The notes under the pieces are model-generated. The model did no database searches and had not been told where the DNA came from. It saw nothing but the letters and a program-made list of their open reading frames with translations. A DNA stretch of 31,601 nucleotides from a virus: the IMG/VR virus record IMGVR_UViG_3300037672_000677, positions 1 through 31,601 of that record, one strand, 5' to 3'. Positions 7,610 to 14,666 of this stretch are shown here, in pieces (the first letter of the stretch is position 1; every line of letters begins with the position of its first letter). Position numbers and translations under genes: made by a program.

Positions 7610-8298
7610 TAAGATTCCTCTCCGTGAAGTTCTTTTTTAATTTGTTTTTGCATCTCAACCACACCATTTCTCCATTCTAATGCTTCAGAAACGATTGGAA
7701 ACTGTTCTATAAAGACAGTTTTACATGCCTGTGCAATGTCCATGTGTTCCTTTTGAGTTCCATGAGCGGATCTCAGTTCAATATAATGAATCCATGATCT
7801 GCAAGAGCCTGTCATATAGATTCTCGTGGGCGTGCAGAGTGGCAATACCATTCTAGCACATTCCTTTGCAACGCCCTCCTCCAACATTTGTTGATATAAG
7901 GCGGTTGCAGAACTAAACAAAGTATTAATTTGTAGTTCTAACTTTTGTTTAACAAAGGGATCAAGATCATCAGTTGAGTTCTGACGATTCTTTAGATCTT
8001 GTTTCCTAAGTTTAGGAATAGGAATAGTTCCTAATTGTGTACTATCAGCATAACGCTGAGAGAACTCTTGAAAAGTAAATGATCTATGACGTAGAATCTG
8101 GGCTGCAATAGCCCGAGTCGTTTCGATTTCAAGAGTCATGCTCGATTGTTCAAATACTGACCAGTGATTATGACTGATACAATATTTTAATAATCCAGCA
8201 AACTTTTCATTGTCTTGGTTGGCAGGGTTAGAAACTCTGGCAATGTGTGCCATGGTCTTTTCTGCATCTGGTGTGATACTTACCAGTTTTACTGTCAT
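7609..8298 (-). CDS. thyX: Flavin-dependent thymidylate synthase ThyX
   Basis: 229 residues. It makes dTMP from dUMP using methylenetetrahydrofolate, FAD and NADPH. The diagnostic ThyX motif RHRSFTFQEFSQRY is at 70-83, with NHWSVFEQSSMTLEIET (~44-60) before it and the substrate-binding LPLCTPTRIYMTGSCRSWIH region (~152-171) after it. Length is normal. The start has an ATGA overlap with a 49-residue gene upstream, indicating translational coupling. It supplies thymidine nucleotides for phage DNA. Confidence 0.95.
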   Translation of the reverse strand: MTVKLVSITPDAEKTMAHIARVSNPANQDNEKFAGLLKYCISHNHWSVFEQSSMTLEIETTRAIAAQILRHRSFTFQEFSQRYADSTQLGTIPIPKLRKQDLKNRQNSTDDLDPFVKQKLELQINTLFSSATALYQQMLEEGVAKECARMVLPLCTPTRIYMTGSCRSWIHYIELRSAHGTQKEHMDIAQACKTVFIEQFPIVSEALEWRNGVVEMQKQIKKELHGEES

Positions 8299-8444
8299 AA
8301 TTCCTCTATTTGGTCACTATATGACACTTTTTGTCTTTTATCTTCCGATGTATATTGTTCTAAATCAGAATAAACTTCGGACTCAAGTGCTTCAACAAGT
8401 AATTTTAAATTTTTTACAATTAGTTTTAGTTTTGTTTTTTCCAT
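8295..8444 (-). CDS. Small helical protein, 49 residues
   Basis: ATG 8444 to TGA overlapping the thyX start (ATGA). The product begins MEKTKLKLIVKNLKLLVEAL, a regular amphipathic helix, then ESEVYSDLEQY and a charged tail. It is as closely spaced as its neighbours (1 nt from the oxygenase stop), which argues for a real gene. Function unknown. Confidence 0.6.
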   Translation of the reverse strand: MEKTKLKLIVKNLKLLVEALESEVYSDLEQYTSEDKRQKVSYSDQIEEL

Positions 8445-8445
8445 A

Positions 8446-8928
8446 TTAGATGAAGTAATTGAGGTTAATTACGCACCTACGAAGGGTATCAGTCGGGGAG
8501 CACCCAGCATGTAGAGTATTTGAGTTAAATACTACCATCCTGTTTGCTATACTGTCAACCTTTGTACCATCTTCAAATCGTGTGTAACCATCATTTGTAT
8601 TTACATAATATATGGAAGTGATACAATCGTCAACATCTGTGTGAAGATCATATTCTTGCCTTTCGGGTGTTCTCATATTTAGATTAGCCTTAATCCTGAC
8701 TATTGAGATGGGTTGCAACTCATTAATGATAGGCATGAGATTGTAAAAGAATTGACTTCTAGGTTCAAATTGATGATAAAACACATGACAAAATTGATAA
8801 TATCCATCATCAGGTGTATTAACACCTTTACCGAATTGCCATTGAAACGAAGGATCCTCCATCATAGTTGTCTGGAGAGTCTTAAAATCTTCTGGTTTTA
8901 GAAAATCATCAATTACCTTCAGCTTCAT
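8446..8928 (-). CDS. 2OG-Fe(II) oxygenase-like protein
   Basis: 160 residues. N-terminus VIDDFLKPEDFKTLQ is typical of phage prolyl-4-hydroxylase-like oxygenases. Candidate iron ligands are H and D in DLHTDVDD (~94-101) and H in NTLHAGC (~136-142), with R in LRRCVINLNY after it as the 2-oxoglutarate-binding residue. SIYYVNTNDGYTRFEDG fits the central strands. The substrate is unknown; host or phage protein hydroxylation is possible. It is one of three such genes in the window. Overlaps the next gene upstream by 20 nt. Confidence 0.75.
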   Translation of the reverse strand: MKLKVIDDFLKPEDFKTLQTTMMEDPSFQWQFGKGVNTPDDGYYQFCHVFYHQFEPRSQFFYNLMPIINELQPISIVRIKANLNMRTPERQEYDLHTDVDDCITSIYYVNTNDGYTRFEDGTKVDSIANRMVVFNSNTLHAGCSPTDTLRRCVINLNYFI

Positions 8929-9154
8929 TCGCTTCTTTCTCTAGTTGAGATACGACCTTTTCAGTGCCGTCCATGATTTTAACTTGAAATAAGTTAGATT
9001 TCATATACTTCTTGATCTTTTTATATTTCTTCAACACCTTCTTATACTCTTGTTGATTGATCTCAATATTACCTTGTTTGGCATCTCCAGAGTATTTACT
9101 GCCAGAAACGTCTCTGCCATCTCCCACAGGAGATGATCCACTATACTCACCCAT
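8909..9154 (-). CDS. Hypothetical protein with basic coiled-coil segment
   Basis: 81 residues. A glycine- and serine-rich, polar N-terminus (~1-27, with SGSSPVGDGRD and GSKYSGDAKQG) precedes a lysine-rich helical stretch with EYKKVLKKYKKIKKYMKS (~36-53) and an acidic C-terminus. Start ATG 9154 overlaps the upstream gene by 8 nt. No family recognised; structure suggests a flexible head plus helix. Confidence 0.55.
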   Translation of the reverse strand: MGEYSGSSPVGDGRDVSGSKYSGDAKQGNIEINQQEYKKVLKKYKKIKKYMKSNLFQVKIMDGTEKVVSQLEKEANEAEGN

Positions 9155-9314
9155 TTACAATATCTCCTTCAAAGTTCATCATTGCCAACAAAGTATTATA
9201 TGGAATCCATGCAGGGTCTTCATTATCGAACTGCACTTCGACTTCCTTGACGTTTTTCTGTAAAAACCTACTATATGAAGTTCTTACATTTTTCACAACA
9301 CTTATAGGATTCAT
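9147..9314 (-). CDS. Hypothetical protein, 55 residues
   Basis: ATG 9314 overlaps the upstream stop as ATGA, and its own stop overlaps the downstream start by 8 nt. The product has basic N-terminus MNPISVVKNVRTSYSRFLQK, then an acidic VEVQFDNEDPAWIPYN segment. Both ends are coupled to neighbours, which is the main support. No function can be assigned. Confidence 0.55.
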   Translation of the reverse strand: MNPISVVKNVRTSYSRFLQKNVKEVEVQFDNEDPAWIPYNTLLAMMNFEGDIVNG

Positions 9315-9613
9315 AATTTACGTTTTGGTGGTTTTTTAGTTGGTGGTTTTTTCTTATCTGGATTGAGCATATCCTCTTTCCAAAGCTTTGGATTGACATT
9401 ACCTCTGGATTGAACCCATCCCTGTAGTCCCTTTTTATACTTGTCGTAGTAGTGGTCAAACATTTCCACTTGTTTTTGACATAAAGTTATGTCATGACAC
9501 ACTTTGTCGTCCTTTACATACGTCACAAGATATGCCGTATAAGGTAACTTTGTGTTTTCTGCTAGTTTTGGGTCACAATCTTCGTGGATAATTTTCAACT
9601 TCGGTTCCCCCAT
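9311..9613 (-). CDS. Conserved cyanophage hypothetical protein with K/P-rich tail
   Basis: 100 residues. Core LPYTAYLVTYVKDDKVCHDI (~23-42) reads as two beta-strands, followed by QVEMFDHYYDKYKKG helix and NVNPKLW. The last ~15 residues are lysine and proline only (KKPPTKKPPKRKL), probably disordered and nucleic-acid or membrane-surface binding. It overlaps the DUF6433-like gene by 19 nt and the 55-residue gene by 4 nt (ATGA). Confidence 0.6.
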   Translation of the reverse strand: MGEPKLKIIHEDCDPKLAENTKLPYTAYLVTYVKDDKVCHDITLCQKQVEMFDHYYDKYKKGLQGWVQSRGNVNPKLWKEDMLNPDKKKPPTKKPPKRKL

Positions 9614-10170
9614 GTAATTTCTGGATAGGCTTCTGCCACTAATTCCTTAGTGATATTATACTTGGTGTTGAGAGCTTTGTCTTTTACAAGAATAAGTAGT
9701 TCTGCCTCTGGTTGAGGTAGAGTTTGGAGAATATTAATAAAAATAGATTCTCTCTTGATCTTGTTAAGTTGATCGTCTCCACCCTTTACAAAGCGGTAGA
9801 ATTGTCTTGCGGCATTACGAATAGTGGTTCTTTGTGGGATACCCTGTTCTCTATTCGCTTGAACATCCCCTTCTACAGGTTGATATGGCACTTTTCCATC
9901 TGGAAGTGCAGAGATGACCGATTCATCAAAATTCCAAATCATAACCATTTTAAAAGAGTCATCTCCATGAGTGCGGAGAAGTTCTACCTTCTTAGAATTA
10001 ACTCTTTCCGAATCTACTGCTTCCAGTAGTTCATGAACCATAGGATTCGATGGCAGTTCTATCTTTTTAACTGTCACCGTCCTTGGTTTTGTTGCAGTTT
10101 TGCGAGTGGAAGTAGTTTTCTTCCTAGTTGACGCGGCTCTAGTCCTCGTCGTCTTCTTCGCTGTCGTCAT
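9595..10170 (-). CDS. DUF6433-like T4-type phage protein
   Basis: 191 residues from ATG 10170, with GAGG 10 nt upstream; a TTG three codons earlier would leave no spacing and is rejected. The N-terminal ~40 residues are a K/R/T-rich, disordered basic tail (TRKKTTSTRKTATKPR). The folded part has MVHELLEAVDSERVNSKKVELLRTHGD-type helices, IWNFDESVISALPDGKVPY, then FYRFVKGGDDQLNKIKRE and an ILQTLPQPEAELL helix. This matches a conserved T4-type phage family of unknown function known to me as DUF6433. The basic tail suggests DNA contact. Confidence 0.6.
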   Translation of the reverse strand: MTTAKKTTRTRAASTRKKTTSTRKTATKPRTVTVKKIELPSNPMVHELLEAVDSERVNSKKVELLRTHGDDSFKMVMIWNFDESVISALPDGKVPYQPVEGDVQANREQGIPQRTTIRNAARQFYRFVKGGDDQLNKIKRESIFINILQTLPQPEAELLILVKDKALNTKYNITKELVAEAYPEITWGNRS

Positions 10171-10369
10171 TGTGTTCAAACCTCACGGCTACTATTTCAT
10201 CAGGAATAAGATTCCCATTTTCATCATACATCTCAGGATGCGTGTACGCCACTTGATTTTGCATGTTGACGTAATTGTTTTGTTGGGCTAACCAGCCAAT
10301 TATACCACCCAATACCAAAAATGTAAAGCATAATATACTGAATATTACAAGAAGTACTGACGTTTCCAT
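10139..10369 (-). CDS. Single-pass membrane protein with HPEM motif
   Basis: 76 residues; a strong GGGAGG lies before ATG 10369. One N-terminal membrane segment (~4-27, SVLLVIFSILCFTFLVLGGI), then a polar part containing HPEMYDENGNLIPDEIVAVR (~44-63) and a highly acidic end (DDSEEDDED). Its layout and HPEM motif recur in the protein at 14663-14908, so the two are probably paralogs. Unknown function. The 3' end overlaps the DUF6433-like gene by 32 nt. Confidence 0.65.
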   Translation of the reverse strand: METSVLLVIFSILCFTFLVLGGIIGWLAQQNNYVNMQNQVAYTHPEMYDENGNLIPDEIVAVRFEHNDDSEEDDED

Positions 10370-10385
10370 TGGATTCCTCCCAAGG

Positions 10386-10535
10386 TTAATTACTGGTTTT
10401 CTTTTTTATATCTAGCGATAATCTATATTCTCTGTCAAATAGAGAAAGTTTGATATCGAAGAACTTTGGTGTTTGTTTTGGCGGTGCCCTTTTATCCCCT
10501 TTGAGTATAAGTTCAACGCCTTTATTTATGTCCAT
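10386..10535 (-). CDS. Hypothetical protein, 49 residues
   Basis: ATG 10535 follows the glutaredoxin stop by one base (TGACATG). Product has MDINKGVELILKGDKRAPPK at the start and SLFDREYRLSLDIKKK near the end; basic overall, mixed strand/helix. Close spacing on one side and a strong ribosome site for the next gene right after its stop support it. Confidence 0.5.
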   Translation of the reverse strand: MDINKGVELILKGDKRAPPKQTPKFFDIKLSLFDREYRLSLDIKKKTSN

Positions 10536-10536
10536 G

Positions 10537-10785
10537 TCAGGAGGCATCATCGGAATAAACCCTATGTTCTTTTAAATATTTTAATGTTTGATTTGCATTA
10601 CCTAGATTCTTACCATCCAAAACCACCTGTGGCATGGATAAAGTGTGAGGGAACTGGGTTTCAAACTCTTTTACAGTATAGTCTTTGTTTAGTTCCTTGT
10701 AAATATAGTCTTTACCCAACAGTTCAAGAACAGTTTTGATCTTGAAGCACATAGGGCATTCATCTTTTCCGTATATTACAAACAT
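10537..10785 (-). CDS. grx: Glutaredoxin (CPMC type)
   Basis: 82 residues, the normal size of phage glutaredoxins. Thioredoxin fold with active site C10-P-M-C13 near the N-terminus, cis-proline region MPQVVLDGKNLG (~50-61), and C-terminal TLKYLKEH. It would reduce ribonucleotide reductase or protein disulfides using glutathione. A second, different glutaredoxin (CGHC) is encoded at 19353-19589. Confidence 0.9.
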   Translation of the reverse strand: MFVIYGKDECPMCFKIKTVLELLGKDYIYKELNKDYTVKEFETQFPHTLSMPQVVLDGKNLGNANQTLKYLKEHRVYSDDAS

Positions 10786-10789
10786 AGTT

Positions 10790-11011
10790 TTAATAATGGA
10801 GTACTTCTACTTTTTCCCAAGTGTGCTGAAAGATAAGTAAAGAACATAATGACTTTTCATTAATACATACTGTGAAGTATGGTAAGAGTTTACTACCGTC
10901 CAATCTTCTCATGGGAGTTTCTTGAGTATCTACAAAAAGAACCCGACCTTCTAGTGGTTTCCCACCTAAAATTTCAGGCACTCTGACTATCGATCCTTGA
11001 CGAATAGATAT
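10790..11011 (-). CDS. Conserved small beta-rich protein, start codon unclear
   Basis: The coding signal runs from about IRQGSIVRVPEILGGK through GRVLFVDTQETPMRRLDG to the stop at 10790. It looks like an SH3-like small beta-barrel. No ATG occurs at the start of the conserved part. Candidates are ATA 11011, ATT 11005 or GTG 10981; GAG lies 5-6 nt before ATA 11011. The frame is open up to 11191, but that part is the shadow of the upstream 75-residue gene. The conserved part overlaps that gene's end by 38 nt if ATA is used, so translation may be coupled or depend on a frameshift. Confidence 0.5.
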   Translation of the reverse strand: MSIRQGSIVRVPEILGGKPLEGRVLFVDTQETPMRRLDGSKLLPYFTVCINEKSLCSLLIFQHTWEKVEVLHY

Positions 11012-11201
11012 CGTTCTCGCAGTATTCAAGAAAAAAGGCTTCGATTCCTTTTGTGTCTGATTTCCCCTGCGATACCCAGACATCGCAAAATTCGTACATT
11101 TGTCGGACATGATCGAGGGTGTTGTATTTTTTGAGGGCGAGCAAGGCCTTTTGACGGATGGCCATGCGTTCATCAGTGTAACGCCAGTCATTCATCATCA
11201 T
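10974..11201 (-). CDS. Conserved cyanophage hypothetical protein
   Basis: 75 residues from ATG 11201, or 73 from ATG 11195 (three ATGs in series); GAGAG about 6 nt upstream favours the first. The core MNDWRYTDERMAIRQKALL, then KYNTLDHVRQMYEFCDVWV, reads as two amphipathic helices with conserved aromatic positions. Soluble, no known function. It overlaps the 69-residue gene upstream by 14 nt. Confidence 0.65.
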   Translation of the reverse strand: MMMNDWRYTDERMAIRQKALLALKKYNTLDHVRQMYEFCDVWVSQGKSDTKGIEAFFLEYCENDIYSSRIDSQSA

Positions 11202-11397
11202 CTGCGCTCTCTTTGATTGCTTTATCTAGTTTATCAAAAAGCCCATCGGCCGAAACCAGATTTTCAATGTGAGATAACATAGCTCCCAACTCCCTACAAA
11301 TGTAGGGTCTCTCTGTTCGTGCAGCAAAGGCGAGAGCTTCTCGAATGTGTCTCTCTGCCTCTTTCATACTGTCTTCTACTTGTCTAGATAGTGCCAT
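11188..11397 (-). CDS. Conserved small helical protein, 69 residues
   Basis: ATG 11397 overlaps the talC 3' end by 14 nt. The open frame continues upstream inside talC, but that part is a talC shadow. Product MALSRQVEDSMKEAERHIREAL... is fully helical, with RTERPYICRELGAMLSHIE (~28-46) and an acidic end (SADDDE). Unknown function; probably co-translated with talC. Confidence 0.6.
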   Translation of the reverse strand: MALSRQVEDSMKEAERHIREALAFAARTERPYICRELGAMLSHIENLVSADGLFDKLDKAIKESADDDE

Positions 11398-12049
11398 CTT
11401 TTTTCTGAATTGAGTCCCAATCTTTCTGGAACAGGTCAAGGCCTTTGTCTGTAAGAATGTGGTTATACATCTTATCAAAGACACCCACAGGAATGGTACA
11501 AACGTCAGTACCAGCACCAAAACAACGTCCTACATGATGAACATCTCTCAAAGATGCAGACAAAACCTGAGTTCTTACAAGATGTTCACGATATGTCTGT
11601 GCGATTGTCTGTACAAGTGAGACTCCAGATATAGAGTTATCATTCATTCTTCCAACAAAAGGAGAGACATATGTTGCATCTGCTTTTGCAGCAAGAATCG
11701 CCTGAGAAACAGAGAATACCAAAGTTACATTAGTAGTGAATCCGTCAGATACAAGTAACTTACATGCTTTCAGTCCTTCAACTGTACATGGAACTTTGAT
11801 AGTCACATTCTTCATATCTTTGAACACTTGAGCCTGTTCAATCATGTCAAGAGCGTTTTTTGCAACAACCTCAGCAGAGATGGACTCAAAATGTGGGAAC
11901 GCCTCAGAGAGTCGTCTAATGACCTCTACAGGGTCTCCACCGTTTTTGCGGATAAGTGTGGGGTTTGTAGTTACACCGTCAATGAGACCCGACTGGTCAC
12001 GTTTGGCGATTTCATCGTATTGAGCTGTGTCAAGAAAGATTTTCATCAT
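11384..12049 (-). CDS. talC: Transaldolase-like TalC
   Basis: 221 residues (ATG ATG; 12046 would give MKIFLDT). Short class of transaldolase related to fructose-6-phosphate aldolase, the type found in cyanophages. It exchanges dihydroxyacetone units in the pentose phosphate pathway and so supports NADPH and ribose supply. Motifs: KIFLDTAQYDEI (N-terminal strand with catalytic Asp), DGVTTNPTLI (~24-33), TIKVPCT with the Schiff-base lysine at ~85, then ATYVSPFVGRMND (~125-137). Length is normal. The start region overlaps a 54-residue gene. Confidence 0.95.
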   Translation of the reverse strand: MMKIFLDTAQYDEIAKRDQSGLIDGVTTNPTLIRKNGGDPVEVIRRLSEAFPHFESISAEVVAKNALDMIEQAQVFKDMKNVTIKVPCTVEGLKACKLLVSDGFTTNVTLVFSVSQAILAAKADATYVSPFVGRMNDNSISGVSLVQTIAQTYREHLVRTQVLSASLRDVHHVGRCFGAGTDVCTIPVGVFDKMYNHILTDKGLDLFQKDWDSIQKKDGTI

Positions 12050-12194
12050 TAGATTTGTGTTTCTTATAAAGTTTTTTAATCAACTTGGCGTATTTTACGT
12101 CCTCTTCAGTATACCAGTTAGGATTCTTTTTTGCAACCTTTATTAATCGTTTTGCCGTTTTTCTTTGATCTTTTCTAATGATTTCGTCCAACAT
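12030..12194 (-). CDS. Conserved small basic helical protein, 54 residues
   Basis: ATG 12194 to TGA 12030, overlapping talC by 20 nt. Product MLDEIIRKDQRKTAKRLIKV followed by NPNWYTEEDVKYAKLIKKLY; strongly basic. I recognise the pattern DEIIR-D-R-TAKRLIKVAKK-P-WYT from other cyanophages, without known function. It may bind nucleic acid. Confidence 0.65.
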   Translation of the reverse strand: MLDEIIRKDQRKTAKRLIKVAKKNPNWYTEEDVKYAKLIKKLYKKHKSNDENLS

Positions 12195-12325
12195 GTTTGC
12201 TCTTTTTCTTTATTCCGTGTTCTGCTATTTAACATACCAGATAAGTAAAAATACGCTTTGGAACCATAACATCCAGATTCTCTTAATTTTCTGACGATCA
12301 ATAATTGTTCTTCTAATTTATTCAA
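12143..12325 (-). CDS. Hypothetical protein with TTG start, 60 residues
   Basis: Starts at TTG 12325, which overlaps the upstream stop as TTGA. Product begins (M)NKLEEQLLIVRKLRESGCYG with KAYFYLSGML after it. The last ~17 residues (lysine and glutamate rich) overlap the next gene by 52 nt, so that part may be under little constraint. The coupling pattern is the same as that of the TTG gene at 19810. Confidence 0.5.
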   Translation of the reverse strand: MNKLEEQLLIVRKLRESGCYGSKAYFYLSGMLNSRTRNKEKEQTCWTKSLEKIKEKRQND

Positions 12326-12516
12326 CGTCTTAATGTTTGTAAGTGTTCTAGGACATGCTCACGAATCCACATCAGTTCATTGTAACAACCCTGATTATGA
12401 GCACAGGATCTAAGTTGAGAGTCTGGTTGATGAACAGACTCAATGAAGATGTCTAGACCACGATTCCATTTCACATCTTGCGGCTCGTGTTTATCAATCG
12501 AATTTTGATCTTCCAT
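12322..12516 (-). CDS. Hypothetical protein, 64 residues
   Basis: ATG 12516 to TGA at 12322. Product has an acidic N-terminus, then WNRGLDIFIESVHQPDSQLR, CAHNQGCYNELMWIREHVLE (two cysteines) and a helical end. It sits 12 nt after the upstream stop and overlaps the downstream TTG gene. No family recognised. Confidence 0.5.
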   Translation of the reverse strand: MEDQNSIDKHEPQDVKWNRGLDIFIESVHQPDSQLRSCAHNQGCYNELMWIREHVLEHLQTLRR

Positions 12517-12528
12517 AAAATTAAGTAC

Positions 12529-12825
12529 TCAGTTTAGGGGGGTTTCTGGTGGGCATTCAGTGCAATATTTATCAGCACCTGTAACTACTTTTACTTGTTC
12601 AATGGTCATCCATTGTTTCTCCATCTCTTCCACCAGATATGAAATTTTTTTGTTCTGTATCTCTACAGTCTCTAAAAGATATGCAATGGTATGAGAAAGC
12701 GTTTGCCTGTTACCATCCTCATCTTTGAGGTAGATTGTATAAGTTGTGCGAAATTTACGAACCAAGTGGATCCTGAGTATAACGTACAGAATCAAATTCG
12801 TAAAAACAATCCAAAAAAAAGTCAT
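12529..12825 (-). CDS. Membrane-anchored hypothetical protein
   Basis: 98 residues; ATG 12825 overlaps the ho1 stop as ATGA. One N-terminal membrane segment (~3-20, FFWIVFTNLILYVILRI), then a soluble part: YTIYLKDEDGNRQ, a long helix ISYLVEEMEKQWMTIEQVKV (~60-79), and a short tail with CTECPP. The soluble domain would face the cytoplasm or stroma side. Function unknown. Confidence 0.6.
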   Translation of the reverse strand: MTFFWIVFTNLILYVILRIHLVRKFRTTYTIYLKDEDGNRQTLSHTIAYLLETVEIQNKKISYLVEEMEKQWMTIEQVKVVTGADKYCTECPPETPLN

Positions 12826-13508
12826 TTCTTAAATTTCGATTTAGCAAATCCAAAGGCCATTTTTGTGAGACTCCACAACACTGTCATGAAAGGGTATGGA
12901 TCTCCCTCTGACAGTTCATTAAACATGTACATGTTCAACCGAAATGCAAAGTTTGCCTCAACTATAACATTGTTCTTTTCCATAAGAGGAAGAGAATCCA
13001 ATGCAGCACGGTATTTTACCTTAAATTCCTTAGAACTGGGAATATCCTCAAATTCATAGAAATCTAAACCACCATCATATAGGTTTAGTGATTTTTGTGC
13101 GATATTCTTGAGAATCTGTCCACCAGACAAATCTCCCAAGTATCTTGTGTAGTGGTGACCTACAAGTAGTTCTGGTTCTACTTCTTCGATACGAGCAATG
13201 TACTGTTTTGCTGCTTCAGAAGGCGATATAATCTCCTTCCAATCAGAACCATAAAAATACTCGCAATCTTTTGCAAGAGTATCAACTCTTTTCAGTTCAT
13301 CAAAGGCAATCGGGGCGATTGCAGGGTGTTCCTTATTTGATTCAATCTCCTTTTCAAGAGCTTGATATACAAAGTAGAAATTGGCAATCAGTTTCCTGTA
13401 ATTCTCCTTACTAATTACACCAGAAAGAAAATTAGAGACAAATCCAGTATTCTCTGCAGCACTGTGAGAGACTTTTGTGCCTTCTTTGATTTCTTTTGAA
13501 AAATTCAT
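12822..13508 (-). CDS. ho1: Heme oxygenase HO1
   Basis: 228 residues from ATG 13508. It opens heme to biliverdin IXalpha, the precursor of phycobilins. Proximal heme ligand His15 in KVSHSAAE; FLSGVISKENYRKLIAN (~27-43); distal helix YTRYLGDLSGGQ (120-131). Length and all key motifs are normal. The frame is open 18 codons further upstream, but cyanobacterial homologs start with an S-x-x-(I/L)REGT-type sequence, matched here by MNFSKEIKEGT. No pebS or other bilin reductase is visible in the window. The -10 box is only 6 nt before the ATG, so the mRNA may be leaderless. Confidence 0.95.
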   Translation of the reverse strand: MNFSKEIKEGTKVSHSAAENTGFVSNFLSGVISKENYRKLIANFYFVYQALEKEIESNKEHPAIAPIAFDELKRVDTLAKDCEYFYGSDWKEIISPSEAAKQYIARIEEVEPELLVGHHYTRYLGDLSGGQILKNIAQKSLNLYDGGLDFYEFEDIPSSKEFKVKYRAALDSLPLMEKNNVIVEANFAFRLNMYMFNELSEGDPYPFMTVLWSLTKMAFGFAKSKFKK

Positions 13509-13514
13509 AATGTT

Positions 13515-13543
13515 ATTATAGTATATCTCAGTCTTTTTGTCTA
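13515..13543 (-). promoter_or_regulatory. Sigma70-type promoter for ho1
   Basis: TAGACA (13543 to 13538) - 17 nt - TATAAT (13520 to 13515). Only AACATT separates the -10 box from the ATG at 13508, so transcription should begin at or next to the start codon. The promoter lies inside the end of the upstream 46-residue gene. Confidence 0.7.
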
Positions 13544-13668
13544 GGGGGATGAAGAGATTCATCTATTGCTGGGTGAAAAGAGTATTCATTATTCCATTTG
13601 AACCCAGTATTGTTCATTTCTTGTTTTTTGGGTTTTATACCCAATAGTCTCTTAATTTTGTTTAGCAT
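13528..13668 (-). CDS. Conserved small protein, 46 residues
   Basis: ATG 13668 to TGA at 13528, overlapping the deformylase end by 17 nt. Product starts MLNKIKRLLGIKPKKQ, then NNTGFKWNNEYSFHPAIDES, ending in basic residues. An amphipathic basic N-terminus suggests membrane surface or nucleic-acid contact. Its last codons contain the ho1 promoter. Function unknown. Confidence 0.55.
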   Translation of the reverse strand: MLNKIKRLLGIKPKKQEMNNTGFKWNNEYSFHPAIDESLHPPRQKD

Positions 13669-14122
13669 CGAGATAATCCACAAATAAAATACCTTCTAAA
13701 TGGTCAATTTCATGCTGAACCACTCTGGCAGCAATACCATCTAGTTTCCATTTCTTATATTTACCATCTTTATTTTGGAAGGTTATTTTTATTGACTTAG
13801 ATCGTGATACTTCTCCATTTGTGTCGGGAACACTCAAACATCCTTCATCAAATAATACTTTTTCTTCGCTTTTCCAAGTTATCTTGGGATTTACCATCAA
13901 ATGAGCATACCTACCATGTTCTTCTGTCGTCTCATCTACCAATATCACTCTTTTATTAATTCCTATCTGTGGTGCTGCCAAACCAATACCATCCGCTTCC
14001 CACATAGCATCACACATGTCTGTATAGAGTTCTGCTATTTCTTTTTTATCAAAGACGACTTCCTCAGAAGTAACTCTGAGGCATCTATCTCCAATAGTTT
14101 TAATCTTCTTCGGGGAAGTCAT
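13652..14122 (-). CDS. def: Peptide deformylase
   Basis: 156 residues. Removes the formyl group from nascent proteins; in cyanophages it is thought to favour rapid D1 turnover. All three family motifs are present: GIGLAAPQIG (45-54), EGCLSVP (93-99, metal-ligand Cys), and HEIDH (137-141, HEXXH). Slightly shorter than bacterial enzymes at the C-terminus, as usual for phage forms. The start overlaps the 46-residue gene at 14100-14240 by 23 nt. Confidence 0.95.
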   Translation of the reverse strand: MTSPKKIKTIGDRCLRVTSEEVVFDKKEIAELYTDMCDAMWEADGIGLAAPQIGINKRVILVDETTEEHGRYAHLMVNPKITWKSEEKVLFDEGCLSVPDTNGEVSRSKSIKITFQNKDGKYKKWKLDGIAARVVQHEIDHLEGILFVDYLDAKQN

Positions 14123-14240
14123 AAGGTCCGTTTAATTTACGTTCTAGTTCTCTTTCATCCAAGATATCGTTAATGAGTTGTCTTAACTCAAGTCGAAGTT
14201 GAGGATGAAGGTAAGGATATTGATATTCTTCTTTTTTCAT
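14100..14240 (-). CDS. Small hypothetical protein, 46 residues
   Basis: ATG 14240 overlaps the upstream stop as ATGA. Product begins MKKEEYQYPYLHPQLRLELR, followed by QLINDILDEREL and an acidic end. Probably helical. Support comes from the coupled start; the stop lies inside def. Unknown function. Confidence 0.55.
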   Translation of the reverse strand: MKKEEYQYPYLHPQLRLELRQLINDILDERELERKLNGPYDFPEED

Positions 14241-14545
14241 AGTCCATTCCAAAATGTATCGGTAGGTGATGCCATGTTTCTTGAGATGAAGTACAGACCT
14301 ATGTTACATAGGAACCAATAGATGTTAACCATCCATGCCTGTCTGAAACAATACTTCCTGTTGACCTCTGCGATGTACTGATTTCTCTCGTTTACCTCCG
14401 CAAAATCAGATAAAGGTCTTGCTTTTAACCATTGTTCTAATAAGAATGAAATAACAGTGCCGATCGCAAAGACATAGAATAGCAGGTTCAGTAAACCTGC
14501 GATTGTGAATAAAAAACTAATCATCGTGGTCATCAAATGGGTCAT
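14237..14545 (-). CDS. Two- to three-pass membrane protein
   Basis: 102 residues from ATG 14545, preceded by AAGGA at a 4-nt gap; ATG 14524 would also give a hydrophobic N-terminus but has no ribosome site. Hydrophobic segments at ~8-36 and ~70-90 flank a polar loop (SDFAEVNERNQYIAEVNRKY). No enzyme motif seen. Located in a run of small membrane genes. Confidence 0.6.
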   Translation of the reverse strand: MTHLMTTMISFLFTIAGLLNLLFYVFAIGTVISFLLEQWLKARPLSDFAEVNERNQYIAEVNRKYCFRQAWMVNIYWFLCNIGLYFISRNMASPTDTFWNGL

Positions 14546-14666
14546 CTAATCCTTCGTTTGCAAAGAATCCTCTGTAAATGCCATAAAATATGAACAATAC
14601 AGTGATAACTGCAATTGAGATGGGTAATGTAAATTCTGGGTCAAATGTGTAATGGGAAATCATCAT
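14517..14666 (-). CDS. Single-pass membrane peptide, 49 residues
   Basis: Two ATGs (14666, 14663). One membrane segment (PISIAVITVLFIFYGIYRGF, ~15-34) and a very acidic tail (LDDPFDDHDD). Overlaps the genes on both sides. The acidic tail after one helix is shared with several nearby membrane peptides. Confidence 0.6.
   Translation of the reverse strand: MMISHYTFDPEFTLPISIAVITVLFIFYGIYRGFFANEGLDDPFDDHDD

Noticed and set aside
11012-11191. Upstream half of the long open frame ending at 10790
   Set aside because: It is antiphase shadow of the 75-residue gene, with no domain-like sequence.
12564-12571. GATAAATA as late promoter
   Set aside because: Lies within a coding region and is a non-consensus variant; no gene start at the right distance.
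12822-13508. Bilin reductase (pebS/pcyA) next to ho1
   Set aside because: Neighbours are a small membrane protein and a 46-residue protein; no bilin-reductase-sized gene is nearby.
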